In this document: positions 1 to 10,345 of the stretch, one piece after another
Layout: the number at the start of each line of letters is the position of its first letter
How positions within the stretch are numbered: position 1 is the first letter of the stretch
Origin: Erythrobacter sp.
GTDB taxonomy: Bacteria > Pseudomonadota > Alphaproteobacteria > Sphingomonadales > Sphingomonadaceae
Assembly (NCBI GenBank): GCA_029937545.1
Contig: JAPYPR010000006.1
Location: 1-64,000 of the forward strand
Direction of reading: 5' to 3'
DNA: 64,000 nucleotides
Made by a program: the position numbers and the translations under genes
Notes under the pieces: generated by a model
Told to the model about the DNA's origin: nothing
The model's database searches: none
Seen by the model: the letters and a program-made list of their open reading frames with translations, nothing else

Positions 1-72
1 CGTGAATCACATCCTCATCGCGCTGTGAATCCTATTTATGGGTCCGGACCCTAGTCCCGAGCGACATCTAAA

Positions 73-105
73 GGCGGCTATCGTATCTTCGATCGCCGCC
101 TTTTT
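73..105 (+). terminator. Rho-independent terminator for a plus-strand gene upstream of the window
   Basis: An 11-bp stem with one mismatch (73-83 pairs with 90-100) encloses a 6-base loop and is followed directly by five T residues at 101-105. The T tract lies on the plus strand, so it best terminates a gene that ends left of the window. The hairpin also lies just past the 3' end of the minus-strand metallopeptidase gene and may act on it weakly. The only candidate gene tail in front of it is an open frame ending in TGA at 26-28, too short to call. Confidence 0.7.
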
Positions 106-112
106 CGCGCTT

Positions 113-967
113 TCAGCCCAGGTCGGTGATGTTGTCGCACGCCCGGTCGTCGCCTTGCAAACCGAGCTGGAGCGCCTCGCTGCGCTGGCGGCTGGTGCCG
201 TGGGTGAAGTTTTCGCTTGAGACGCGCCCGCCGGTCAGCCGGTCGTCGCCGATCGCGGCTGCCGCCTGCATGCCTTCCTCGATATCGCCTGGCTCGATGA
301 GGTTGCGGTTCTTGCCTGCCCAGACGCCTGCGTAGCAATCGGCCTGCAATTCCATCAGCACGCTAAGCTGGTTTGCCCGCCGCGGGTTCTGCTGCTGCGC
401 GCTGCGGATCTGGCCGGAGATGCCGGTAATTGTCTGGATGTGGTGGCCGTATTCATGCGCCACGACGTAGTAGCGCGCAAAATCGCCGCCGGCGCCGAGC
501 CGTCGCTCAAGCGTATCGTAGAACCCGGTGTCGATATAGATCGTCTGGTCTCCGGGGCAGTAGAACGGTCCCATGGCGGAGCTGCCTCCACCGCACGCCG
601 TCTGCACGCCGCCGCTGTACAGATGCAGCGTCGGCCTCTGGAAGCGGTCCCCATAGCCCTGCTCCCGGAAAACGCGTCCCCAGGTTTGGTCCAGTGAAAG
701 AATGGCATCACAAGTTTCGCGGGCGTAGGGGCCGGTCGTGCACACCTCGTTCTGATCTGTGCTGATCTCGCCTTGTGCCTGCGTACCCTGCTGAACGCTT
801 TCGACGGTCGCCGCAGTCTGCATCGGGTCGAGGCCGAAGACGAAATAGCCAAGCGCTGCGATCACGATCGTCCCACAGCCGACGCCGCCTGCCTTGCCAC
901 CCGGCAAGCCGCCGCCGCTGCTTCCCCTGACATTGATATTGCCGGTGTTGAACGGATTGAGACGCAC
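113..967 (-). CDS. Neutral zinc metallopeptidase, YpfJ family
   Basis: About 284 aa, a YpfJ/KPN_02809-type zinc peptidase (Zn_peptidase, PF04228). The zinc signature HEYGH lies at about residues 171-175, with the catalytic Glu in the motif and a probable third ligand Glu near residue 206 (ELQADCYAG). A Gly-rich N-terminus and one hydrophobic segment near residues 31-46 suggest an inner-membrane anchor with a periplasmic catalytic domain. I chose GTG at 967 because it gives the family-like N-terminus MRLNPFNTGN and follows a GGGGGAAG ribosome site; an in-frame ATG lies four codons upstream at 979. It is transcribed away from the dehydrogenase gene that starts at 1053. Physiological substrates of this family are not established. 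Confidence 0.88.
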   Translation of the reverse strand: MRLNPFNTGNINVRGSSGGGLPGGKAGGVGCGTIVIAALGYFVFGLDPMQTAATVESVQQGTQAQGEISTDQNEVCTTGPYARETCDAILSLDQTWGRVFREQGYGDRFQRPTLHLYSGGVQTACGGGSSAMGPFYCPGDQTIYIDTGFYDTLERRLGAGGDFARYYVVAHEYGHHIQTITGISGQIRSAQQQNPRRANQLSVLMELQADCYAGVWAGKNRNLIEPGDIEEGMQAAAAIGDDRLTGGRVSSENFTHGTSRQRSEALQLGLQGDDRACDNITDLG

Positions 968-1052
968 CGCTTCCCCCATCTATGGCTGCTTTACAGCGCA
1001 CCCCTGGTGCGCGATGGCTCTTGCATTGTCACTACAACGCCCGGAGGCCCAA

Positions 1053-1811
1053 ATGTTTCTTGAAGGTAAGCGCGCGCTCGTCACCGGATCCACCAGCGGC
1101 ATCGGCCTCGCCATCGCGCGGGCGCTGCATGGCGAGGGGGCACAGGTCGTCCTCAACGGCTTCGGCGACGAAGGCGAGATCGCGACCCTGCGCGAGGAAC
1201 TGGGCGGCGCGGCGCATTTCGGCGCCGACCTCACCGATGTCTCGGAGGTAGAGGAGATGATGGCCGATGCGGGCGAGATCGACATTCTGGTCAACAATGC
1301 GGGCGTCCAGCATGTCTCGCCGGTGGAGGATTTCCCGATCGACAAGTGGAACCTCGTTATCGCACTCAATCTCACCGCGGCATTCCACACCACGCGCCTC
1401 GCGGTACCCGCCATGAAGGCCAAGGGCTGGGGGCGGATCATCAATACCGCCAGCGCCCATTCCAAGGTCGCGAGCCCGTTCAAGAGTGCCTACAATGCCA
1501 GCAAGCACGGAATCGCGGGCTTCACCAAGACCATCGCTCTCGAACTCGCCGAGCATGGCGTGACCGCCAACTGCATCAGCCCCGGCTATGTCTGGACCCG
1601 GCTGATCGAGGGCCAGATCCCCGACACGATGAAGGCTCGCGGCCTGTCCCGCGAGGAGGTCATCAACGACGTGCTGCTGGTGAAGCAGGCGACCAAAAAA
1701 TTCGTCCAGCCCGAAGAAGTCGGCGCACTCGCTGCGTTCCTGTGCCGTGACGAAGCGCAGAACGTCAACGGCGCCAACTGGAGCGTCGACGGCGGCTGGA
1801 CGGCGGAGTAG
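1053..1811 (+). CDS. bdhA: 3-hydroxybutyrate dehydrogenase (short-chain dehydrogenase)
   Basis: 252 aa, cytosolic NAD-dependent short-chain dehydrogenase. Visible motifs are TGSTSGIG near residue 10 (cofactor Rossmann loop), NNAG near 82, a catalytic Ser in the ASAHSK segment and YNASK (catalytic Tyr and Lys). The ASPFKSAYNASKHGI stretch and the C-terminal GANWSVDGGW are typical of D-3-hydroxybutyrate dehydrogenase, which interconverts 3-hydroxybutyrate and acetoacetate in ketone-body or PHB turnover. The start at ATG 1053 follows GGAGG at 1043-1047. The same frame stays open upstream to 894, but that part overlaps the divergent peptidase gene and lacks a ribosome site. Assignment to 3-hydroxybutyrate rather than another beta-hydroxy substrate rests on motif resemblance only. 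Confidence 0.9.
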   Translation: MFLEGKRALVTGSTSGIGLAIARALHGEGAQVVLNGFGDEGEIATLREELGGAAHFGADLTDVSEVEEMMADAGEIDILVNNAGVQHVSPVEDFPIDKWNLVIALNLTAAFHTTRLAVPAMKAKGWGRIINTASAHSKVASPFKSAYNASKHGIAGFTKTIALELAEHGVTANCISPGYVWTRLIEGQIPDTMKARGLSREEVINDVLLVKQATKKFVQPEEVGALAAFLCRDEAQNVNGANWSVDGGWTAE

Positions 1812-1817
1812 CCTTTT

Positions 1818-3681
<1,864 letters not shown>

Positions 3682-3728
3682 TGCCCTCTCCAGGCTACGC
3701 TAGCTCCATGCCGAAGCAAGCTCCGCCG

Positions 3729-3791
3729 TCCTCTCCCGAAGTGGGAGAGGAGCGAGCAGTGCACGATGTCCTCTCCCTTCACGGGAGTGGA
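3729..3791. repeat. Two tandem, related hairpins between guaB and the rRNA methyltransferase gene
   Basis: The first hairpin is a perfect 9-bp stem, TCCTCTCCC at 3729-3737 with GGGAGAGGA at 3743-3751, around a GAAGT loop. The second starts with the same TCCTCTCCC at 3769-3777 and pairs with 3783-3791 around a TTCAC loop, with one mismatch. Neither is followed by a T tract, so they are not classic Rho-independent terminators. They may be repetitive palindromes or mRNA-stabilising structures at the 3' end of guaB. Confidence 0.6.
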
Positions 3792-3838
3792 TATGAAGCC
3801 TTGCCAGCGTGCTGGCTAGGCGCAGTTGGAGAGGGGAA

Positions 3839-5017
3839 ATGACGCCTGCCGCGCGAGTCCAGACCGCTATCGAACTGCTCGACGCGATCATCGCCTCCGC
3901 GCGTGCGAAGGGCGCGCCGGCGGACCGCATTCTGGCGGACTGGTTTCGCAACAACCGCTTCGCCGGTTCGAAGGACCGCCGCGCCATTCGCGAGCTGGTG
4001 TTCGGCGCCATTCGCGCCTGCGGGCCGGTGCCGGAAACGGGCAGGGCGGCCATGTTGCGATTGGCGGAGATCGATCCGACAATCGCGCCGCTGTTCGACG
4101 GGTCGAAATACGGACCGTCCGCGCTCGGTGCCGATGAAGCGGCGGCCGAAGGCGGGATTGCGCCGACTTGGCTGGAACAGAAGCTCGCGGCCTCGCAGAT
4201 TGCGGGTGACGAGGCCGCGTTGCTGCTCGACCGTGCTCCGCTCGACCTGCGGGTGAATACGCTCAAGGCCGATCGCGCGACCTTGCGGTTGCCGGTCGAG
4301 AGCCACCCTACCGATGCGCCGAACGGCCTGCGGCTCGAACCCGGCACGCCGGTCGAGCAATGGGAGGCTTTTCGCGACGGCCGGATCGAAGTGCAGGACA
4401 CGGGCTCGCAGATTGCCTGCCTCGCGGTCGGCGCGCAGCCGGGCGATACGGTGATCGACCTGTGCGCCGGGGCGGGCGGCAAGACGCTTGCGCTTGCTGC
4501 AAAGATGGACAATCTCGGCACGCTCGTAGCTGCCGATACCGATCGCAATCGCCTGTCGCGTCTTGCTCCGCGGGCAGAGCGGGCGGGCGCGACCAGTATC
4601 GAAACCCGCCTGCTCGACCCGAAGAAGGAGCGCGAAGCTTTGTCCGACCTGCTGGGCAAGGCCGATGCAGTGCTGGTCGACGCGCCGTGCTCTGGGACGG
4701 GCACGTGGCGGCGCAATCCCGAAGCACGGTGGCGGTTGGACGAGGCCGAGCTGGCGCGCCTCGCCGAGGTGCAGGCCTATCTGCTCGATCTGGCGCGAGA
4801 CCTCGTCCGGCCCGGCGGGCGCGTCGTCTATGTCACCTGTTCGTTGCTGGACGAGGAGGGCGCGGACCAATTCGATGCCTTCCTGGCGCGGCACGGCGAT
4901 CTCGAAGCCCAGCCTCCGGCGCTGCCAGCCGGCCGCCCGCGCGGGAACGGCGTGCGGCTCACGCCGTATCGCGATGGAACCGACGGATTTTTCATCGCCT
5001 GTGCAGGAAGGGCATGA
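3839..5017 (+). CDS. 16S rRNA m5C methyltransferase, RsmB/NOP2/Sun family
   Basis: 392 aa, S-adenosylmethionine-dependent RNA cytosine-5 methyltransferase. The SAM-binding motif DLCAGAGGKT is at about residues 207-216. The two catalytic cysteines lie in DAPCSGTG (Cys near 284) and VTCSLL (Cys near 334), the arrangement that defines this family. The N-terminal region (about 1-140) is helical and NusB-like, as in RsmB proteins. I chose ATG 3839, preceded by GAGAGGGG; the frame is open 10 codons further upstream without a better ribosome site. The most likely target is C967 of 16S rRNA or a neighbouring cytosine, but paralogues with other targets exist and the sequence alone does not separate them. 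Confidence 0.9.
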   Translation: MTPAARVQTAIELLDAIIASARAKGAPADRILADWFRNNRFAGSKDRRAIRELVFGAIRACGPVPETGRAAMLRLAEIDPTIAPLFDGSKYGPSALGADEAAAEGGIAPTWLEQKLAASQIAGDEAALLLDRAPLDLRVNTLKADRATLRLPVESHPTDAPNGLRLEPGTPVEQWEAFRDGRIEVQDTGSQIACLAVGAQPGDTVIDLCAGAGGKTLALAAKMDNLGTLVAADTDRNRLSRLAPRAERAGATSIETRLLDPKKEREALSDLLGKADAVLVDAPCSGTGTWRRNPEARWRLDEAELARLAEVQAYLLDLARDLVRPGGRVVYVTCSLLDEEGADQFDAFLARHGDLEAQPPALPAGRPRGNGVRLTPYRDGTDGFFIACAGRA

Positions 5018-5078
5018 TACCACGCGTGACATGGCCGAAACGTCAGCCCCTGCACGCCGATCCCCGATGGAGACGATA

Positions 5079-5585
5079 ATGCGCTTTGCCCCCGCCGCCG
5101 CTGCCCTTTCCTTGGCTCTTGCCATGACGGCCAGCGTGGGTTGGAGTGCGGAGCGCGATCCCGATCCGCGCGCGGCCATGCTGATCGCCGAGGGGCAGAC
5201 CGCGCTTCAGGGCGGCGATGTGCAGGGCGCTATCGATGCATACGAGGCCGCGCTGGTCGTCGATCCGGGCTACACGCCGCTCTACCTGCGCCTCGCCGAG
5301 GCTGCCCGTGCCGACCGGATGCAGGGCAAGGCCATCAGTTATTACCGCGAAGTGCTGAACCGCGAACCGCGCAATTACGCGGCGATGTCGGGCGAAGGCG
5401 AGGCGCTGCTGGAAAAGGGCGCGCTGGAAAAGGCTCGCGCCAATCTCGCGCGGCTTGAATCGGCGTGCGGCAAGACCTGCCCCGAAACGCAGCAACTCGC
5501 CGCTGCGCTGGCGATCGGCCCGAAGCAGGCGGTGCAGACGGCCGAGGCGACAATCACGCTGGAGCCGCAGCCGCAGTCCAACTGA
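5079..5585 (+). CDS. Periplasmic tetratricopeptide-repeat protein
   Basis: 168 aa with an N-terminal signal peptide (basic MRF, then a hydrophobic Ala/Leu-rich stretch to about residue 22, cleavage probably after GWSA). The mature part contains about three TPR-like helical hairpins: AEGQTALQGGDVQGAIDAY, then YLRLAEAARADRMQGKAISY, then an EALLEKGALEKARANL unit. Such repeats mediate protein-protein contacts. ATG 5079 has GGAG at 5069-5072; another in-frame ATG lies at 5067. It follows the methyltransferase by about 60 bp and is probably co-transcribed. The partner and function are unknown. Confidence 0.75.
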   Translation: MRFAPAAAALSLALAMTASVGWSAERDPDPRAAMLIAEGQTALQGGDVQGAIDAYEAALVVDPGYTPLYLRLAEAARADRMQGKAISYYREVLNREPRNYAAMSGEGEALLEKGALEKARANLARLESACGKTCPETQQLAAALAIGPKQAVQTAEATITLEPQPQSN

Positions 5586-5603
5586 CCGCTTGCCAACCGG
5601 CGC

Positions 5604-6080
5604 TCAGACGAGTTCTCGAAAAGCGTCCAGCACCGCGCGGTAGACGCGTTTCTTGAACGGCACGATCAGCTCTGGCAGATCTTCCGGATCGGCCCATTTC
5701 CAGTCGCAGAATTCGGGCGGGTCGTGCGCCTCGAGGTCGACGTCTGTGTCCGTTCCGGAAAATCGGGCGAGGAACCAGATCTGCTCTTGCCCGCGATATT
5801 GGCCGCCCCACAGCTTGCCCATGAGTTCTTCGGGCAGATCGTAGCGGATCGGTTCCTTCGTGCTGTCGAGCAGGGTAACATGCTCCGCGCGCACGCCGGT
5901 TTCCTCGGCCAGCTCGCGAAGGGCGGCTTCCTGCAAGTCCTCGCCTTCGTCGACGCCGCCCTGCGGCATCTGCCACCAGTCGCCCTCGCGATTGTCGATG
6001 CGGCGGCCCACGAAGACCTTGCCCTGGGAATTCACCAGCATCACGCCCACGCAGGGCCGGTATGCAAGCGGTTCGTTCAC
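5604..6080 (-). CDS. rppH: RNA pyrophosphohydrolase (Nudix)
   Basis: 158 aa. The Nudix box is complete from about residue 41 (GGVDEGEDLQEAALRELAEE), and the N-terminus YRPCVGVMLVN and the DWWQMPQGG segment are typical of RppH. The enzyme removes pyrophosphate from the 5' triphosphate end of mRNA and so starts RNase E-dependent decay; RppH can also hydrolyse dinucleoside polyphosphates. The start is GTG 6080, overlapping the stop of the upstream esterase gene as GTGA, so the two are translationally coupled. Its 3' end faces the TPR gene with an 18-bp gap. Confidence 0.93.
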   Translation of the reverse strand: MNEPLAYRPCVGVMLVNSQGKVFVGRRIDNREGDWWQMPQGGVDEGEDLQEAALRELAEETGVRAEHVTLLDSTKEPIRYDLPEELMGKLWGGQYRGQEQIWFLARFSGTDTDVDLEAHDPPEFCDWKWADPEDLPELIVPFKKRVYRAVLDAFRELV

Positions 6081-7027
6081 TTGTAGCGCTCCACCATCAG
6101 TTTGGTCGCATCGAGAAAGGCTTCCAGATCGCGTTGTCCGCTGGGGATTGCTTTTCGCAAGGTTGTGAAACCGTGAATGATGCCCGGAAATTCGAGATAG
6201 ACGACCTCGGTTCCCAAACTAACCAGGTGCGCGGCATATTCGCGCCCGCTGTCGCGCAAGGGATCGAGGCCAGCGGTGCAGACGACGGTCGGCGGCGTGT
6301 TCGAGCAGTCGCCGACCATCGGCGAGTGGCGCGGATCGTTCGCATCGCCGCCATATTGCTCGGTAAACCAGTTCATTGCTGCGCCGGTCAGCAGGAAGCC
6401 TTCCGCAAAAGCAGCGAGGCTGGAGTGTTGCGACACGTCGCTCGCCACCGGATAGATCGGCGCTTGCACGATCACCGGCACGTCCGCCGGATCGTTCATC
6501 AGCTGGTTGGTGGTGACGATCGTCAGGTTTCCGCCCGCGCTGTCGCCGGTGATGACCAGCCCGGTGATCTCGCGGCCAAGCTCGGCGGGCGATGACGCGA
6601 CCCAGCGGGCCGCCGCCTCGCAATCGTCGGGCGCGGCGGGAAAGGTGTGCTCCGGCGCGAGGCGATAGTCGACCGAGACCACCGGCAGGTCGAGGTGATG
6701 CGAGATTTCGCTACACAGGGCGTGGTACACGTCGAGATCGCCGATCACGAAGCCGCCGCCGTGGATGAAGATTACGCAAGGGCCCGCCGCGCGGCTCTCT
6801 TTCGTATCATAAAAGCGGAGAGGGATATCGCCCGCAGGGCCGGGACAGGTGAGGTCCTTGATCACCGCCAGCTTGCGCGGCTCGCTTTCGGCGACGGCGC
6901 CCAGCGCTTTCATCTGCTGGCGACCCTCGACCGCGCCGACTTCCTCGACGCTCTGCCCGCCCATCTGCTCCAGCATGTCGAGGAAGCCCCGCACATCGTC
7001 GCGGACATAGTGTTCGGTGTCTGCCAT
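6077..7027 (-). CDS. Alpha/beta hydrolase of the hormone-sensitive-lipase-like esterase family
   Basis: About 316 aa. The oxyanion-hole motif HGGGF is near residues 89-93 and the nucleophile elbow GDSAGG near 161-166, the signature of the bacterial HSL (type IV) esterases; a C-terminal GIIHGF segment supplies the catalytic His. It hydrolyses carboxylic ester bonds; the natural substrate cannot be inferred. ATG 7027 is preceded by GGGAG at good spacing, and another ATG lies directly upstream at 7030. Its stop overlaps the rppH start. It is divergent from korA across about 170 bp that should hold both promoters. Confidence 0.88.
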   Translation of the reverse strand: MADTEHYVRDDVRGFLDMLEQMGGQSVEEVGAVEGRQQMKALGAVAESEPRKLAVIKDLTCPGPAGDIPLRFYDTKESRAAGPCVIFIHGGGFVIGDLDVYHALCSEISHHLDLPVVSVDYRLAPEHTFPAAPDDCEAAARWVASSPAELGREITGLVITGDSAGGNLTIVTTNQLMNDPADVPVIVQAPIYPVASDVSQHSSLAAFAEGFLLTGAAMNWFTEQYGGDANDPRHSPMVGDCSNTPPTVVCTAGLDPLRDSGREYAAHLVSLGTEVVYLEFPGIIHGFTTLRKAIPSGQRDLEAFLDATKLMVERYK

Positions 7028-7164
7028 CATTTCTCTCCCATTCTCGTTGCGCTTCGAGACTTACCGTATCGGCTGCGCTTTTCCACCGTGCATTTTCTCG
7101 CTAGCAGAGAATCTTGATTGCGAGAGGATGGGGTGCCTCCTAGGTGCGGCTTCCCAATGGAAAA

Positions 7165-7185
7165 GGCACGCGGATCAGGCGTGCC
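7165..7185. promoter_or_regulatory. Perfect 7-bp dyad just upstream of the korA ribosome site
   Basis: GGCACGC at 7165-7171 pairs perfectly with GCGTGCC at 7179-7185 around a 7-base spacer. It ends about five bases before the AAGGA ribosome site of korA and lies in the divergent esterase/korA intergenic region. It could be a leader hairpin or a repressor operator. No known consensus is matched. Confidence 0.4.
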
Positions 7186-7201
7186 AGACAAGGATTTACG
7201 G

Positions 7202-9220
7202 ATGGCAACAGCCGCCACCACGCCACAGGACGCCGCGTCCTCCATCCCCGATGCCATCGTCGTCCGCTTTGCCGGGGACTCGGGCGACGGGATGCAGCTG
7301 ACGGGCGGCCAGTTCACGCTGTCGACCGCGCTGGCGGGCAACGACCTTGCGACCTTCCCCGATTTCCCTGCCGAAATCCGCGCGCCGCAGGGTACGCTGT
7401 TCGGTGTGTCCGCCTTCCAGATCAACTTCGGCAGCCGGCAGATCAACACCGCGGGCGATGCGCCCGATGTGCTGGTGGCGATGAACCCGGCGGCGCTGAA
7501 GGTGAATCTGGCGGCGCTGAAGCCCGGCGGGTTGATTATCGCCGACACCGGAGCCTTCACGAAGCGCAATCTCGACAAGGCGCATTACGAGGCCAATCCG
7601 CTCGAGGATGATAGCCTCGCCAAATACGACGTGCTGGCCTTCGACATCAGCGAGAAGACGATCGAGGCGGTCAAGCCCTTCGGCCTCGGCAACAAGGATG
7701 CGCTGCGCTCCAAGAACATGTGGACGCTGGGGCTGGCGCTGTGGATGTTCGGCCGCTCGCGCCAGCCGATCCACGACTGGCTGAAGGCCAAGTTCAAGTC
7801 CAAGCCCGACATCGCCGATGCGAATATCGCCGCGCTCGATGCCGGCCATGCCTTCGGCGAGACGGCGGAGCTGTCCGGCCCGATGCGGCAGATGGAAATG
7901 CCGCCGGTCGAGAGTGAGCCGGGCCTCTATCGCACGATTACGGGCGCGGAAGCCGTGTCGCTGGGCCTGGTTGCGGGCGCACAGCTCGCCGAACTGCCGA
8001 TGTTCTTCGGCGGCTATCCGATCACGCCCGCCAGCGCGATCCTCCACCACCTTGCGCGGCTGAAGGAATACGGCGTTACCACTTTCCAGGCGGAAGACGA
8101 GATTGCCGCGATCTGCGCCGCCATCGGCGCGAGCTATGCCGGGCAGCTGGGCGTCACCAGCTCGTCCGGTCCCGGTATCGCGCTGAAAACCGAAGCGATC
8201 GGTCTCGGCATCATGATCGAGCTGCCGCTGGTGATCGTCAATTCGCAACGCGGCGGGCCGAGCACGGGCCTGCCGACCAAGACCGAGCAGAGCGACCTCT
8301 ACCAGGCGGTCTATGGCCGCAATGGCGATGCGCCCATGCCGGTGATCGCCGCGCGCAGCCCGTCGGACGCGTTCGAGGTGGCCATCGAGGCCTGCCGCAT
8401 CGCGACCGAATACATGACGCCGGTAATGCTGCTGACCGATGGCTACATCGCCAATGCCGCCGAGCCTTGGAAAGTGCCGAACCCTGCGGATTTCGAGCCG
8501 TTTCCCGCCCAATTCCTCACCGAACCGCGCGGCGAGCAACTGCTGCCGTACAAGCGCAACGAGAAGGGCGCGCGTCCGTGGATCAAGCCCGGCACGCCCG
8601 GCATGATGCACCGCATCGGCGGAATCGAAAAGCATGAGGAAACGGGCAATATCGACTATTCGCCCGACAACCACCAGCGCATGACCGACCTGCGCAAGGC
8701 CAAGATCGAGAACATTACCGTGCCTGACCAGGAAGTCGCGCTGGGCGAGGCCAACGGCACGCTCGCCGTCGTCGGTTGGGGCAGCACCTACGGCCCGATC
8801 CACCAGGCGGTGCGCCGTAGCATCGCCAAGGGCTGCTCGGTCAGCCACATCCACGTCCGCCATATCTGGCCTCTGCCGAAAAACCTCGGCGAACTGCTCA
8901 AGCGCTTCGACCATGTGCTGGTGCCGGAAATGAATACCGGCCAGTTCAAGACCGTGCTGCGCGACCAGTTCCTCGTCGATGCGCAGCCGCTCACCAAGAC
9001 CAGCGGCCAACCGTTCCAGATTGCAGAGCTGGAAGCGGAGATCGCGAAATATTTCGACGGCATCGAAGGCAATGAGGGCGGCGAGGTTGCAGTCAACGAC
9101 CAGCAGCTTCCCAATCTGGAAGCAGGTCACGACGACGGATCTTATCCCGCCGCCCCTTATCACGGCGACAACGCAACCCCTTCGGGCAAAGGTACCGATT
9201 CCGAGGCAGTAAACCAATGA
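7202..9220 (+). CDS. korA: 2-oxoacid:acceptor oxidoreductase subunit alpha (fused gamma-alpha type)
   Basis: 672 aa. The gamma domain lies at the N-terminus (about residues 18-200, with FAGDSGDGMQLTGGQF) and the pyruvate-ferredoxin-oxidoreductase-type alpha domain follows (GGYPITPASAILH, then SSGPGIALKTEAIGLG and a Gly-rich GGPSTGLPTKTEQ). This is the large subunit of the two-subunit enzymes that oxidatively decarboxylate 2-oxoglutarate or another 2-oxoacid with CoA, reducing ferredoxin. ATG 7202 follows AAGGA; the frame continues 28 codons upstream without support. It overlaps korB by ATGA, so expression is coupled. Substrate preference (2-oxoglutarate, pyruvate or branched-chain) is not fixed by the sequence; 2-oxoglutarate is the usual annotation. 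Confidence 0.9.
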   Translation: MATAATTPQDAASSIPDAIVVRFAGDSGDGMQLTGGQFTLSTALAGNDLATFPDFPAEIRAPQGTLFGVSAFQINFGSRQINTAGDAPDVLVAMNPAALKVNLAALKPGGLIIADTGAFTKRNLDKAHYEANPLEDDSLAKYDVLAFDISEKTIEAVKPFGLGNKDALRSKNMWTLGLALWMFGRSRQPIHDWLKAKFKSKPDIADANIAALDAGHAFGETAELSGPMRQMEMPPVESEPGLYRTITGAEAVSLGLVAGAQLAELPMFFGGYPITPASAILHHLARLKEYGVTTFQAEDEIAAICAAIGASYAGQLGVTSSSGPGIALKTEAIGLGIMIELPLVIVNSQRGGPSTGLPTKTEQSDLYQAVYGRNGDAPMPVIAARSPSDAFEVAIEACRIATEYMTPVMLLTDGYIANAAEPWKVPNPADFEPFPAQFLTEPRGEQLLPYKRNEKGARPWIKPGTPGMMHRIGGIEKHEETGNIDYSPDNHQRMTDLRKAKIENITVPDQEVALGEANGTLAVVGWGSTYGPIHQAVRRSIAKGCSVSHIHVRHIWPLPKNLGELLKRFDHVLVPEMNTGQFKTVLRDQFLVDAQPLTKTSGQPFQIAELEAEIAKYFDGIEGNEGGEVAVNDQQLPNLEAGHDDGSYPAAPYHGDNATPSGKGTDSEAVNQ

Positions 9221-10251
9221 ACGCACCCGTTACAATCGAAACCACGCTCAAGGACTGGGAAACCGACCAGGAAGTTCGCTGGTGCCCGGGTTGCGGGGAC
9301 TATGCCATCCTCAAGGCCGTGCAGCGCACGCTGCCGCAGCTGGGCGCTGATCCGGCGAACACGGTGTTCGTCAGCGGCATCGGCTGTTCAAGCCGCTTTC
9401 CCTATTACATCGAAAGCTATGGCTTCCACACCATCCACGGCCGCGCTCCGGCCTTTGCGACGGGGGCGAAGCTCGCCAATCCCGAGCTCGACATCTGGCT
9501 GGTGACGGGCGACGGCGATGGCCTTTCCATCGGCGGCAATCACCTGATGCATGTGCTGCGCCGCAACGTGAACATGCAGATCATGCTGTTCAACAACGAG
9601 ATTTACGGCCTCACCAAGGGCCAGGCCTCGCCGACCAGCCGCGAGGGCACCAAGTCGCCTTCGACCCCCATCGGCAGCTACGATCACCCGGCTCGCCCGG
9701 CGGCCTTCGCGCTGGGCAGCGGGGCGCGCTTCATCGGGCGCGGCTTCGATGTGTCGAAGCACCTGCCCGACGTGCTCAAGGCCGCCCATGCCCACAAGGG
9801 CGCTGCCTTCATCGAGATCTTCCAGAACTGCATCGTCTACAACAAGGACGTGTTCGACGATTTCGCCGCACCGAAGGGTGCGGAAGATCGCCAGCTGTGG
9901 CTCGAAAACGGCAAGCCCATGCTGTTCGCCAAGGACACCAAGGGCCTCGCGCTGAACCGCGAGACGCTCGGCCTCGAAGTGGTGGATGTGACTGACGGCG
10001 ACTGGGAAAGCGCGGGCGTGATTGTCCACGACGTCACCAACCGCTCGGTCGCGCATATGCTGATCGAAATGCCCTTCGGCCCGTTCCCCATGGCGCTCGG
10101 CGTGCTCTACGACGATCCGCGCCCGACCTTCGAGGATGCGGTAACGGAAGAGCGCGAGCGGGCCAGCGCGGGCAAGGAAGCGAACCTTACCAAGCTGCTC
10201 GGCACGGGACAGACTTGGACGGTCAGTGGGACGGCGCAGGACCCGGTCTGA
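9217..10251 (+). CDS. korB: 2-oxoacid:ferredoxin oxidoreductase subunit beta
   Basis: 344 aa. The N-terminal RWCPGCGDY and the later GIGCSSRFPYY supply cysteines for the single 4Fe-4S cluster of the small subunit. The thiamine-diphosphate motif runs from GDGDGLSIGGNHL through the FNNEIYGLTKGQASPTS segment. With KorA it forms the complete two-subunit enzyme, linking central carbon metabolism to ferredoxin. The start overlaps the korA stop as ATGA. No ferredoxin gene is adjacent, so the electron acceptor must be encoded elsewhere. Confidence 0.92.
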   Translation: MNAPVTIETTLKDWETDQEVRWCPGCGDYAILKAVQRTLPQLGADPANTVFVSGIGCSSRFPYYIESYGFHTIHGRAPAFATGAKLANPELDIWLVTGDGDGLSIGGNHLMHVLRRNVNMQIMLFNNEIYGLTKGQASPTSREGTKSPSTPIGSYDHPARPAAFALGSGARFIGRGFDVSKHLPDVLKAAHAHKGAAFIEIFQNCIVYNKDVFDDFAAPKGAEDRQLWLENGKPMLFAKDTKGLALNRETLGLEVVDVTDGDWESAGVIVHDVTNRSVAHMLIEMPFGPFPMALGVLYDDPRPTFEDAVTEERERASAGKEANLTKLLGTGQTWTVSGTAQDPV

Positions 10252-10345
10252 CCTGACCTGCATCATAATATGAACGATTTCGCCTCCCGATCATTGGGGA
10301 ATGGAAGCATTAGTTTCCATACCATAATTTTGATCGGAGGATTTC

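Noticed and set aside
1-28. Possible C-terminus of a plus-strand gene (frame ending TGA at 26-28)
   Set aside because: Only nine codons are visible; the downstream terminator makes it plausible, but nothing identifies the frame.
40-51. Perfect 12-base palindrome GGGTCCGGACCC
   Set aside because: Short and isolated; it may occur by chance in GC-rich DNA and no function is indicated.
7196-9226. 676-codon antisense frame opposite korA
   Set aside because: Shadow of korA; composition is typical of antisense reading of GC-rich genes.
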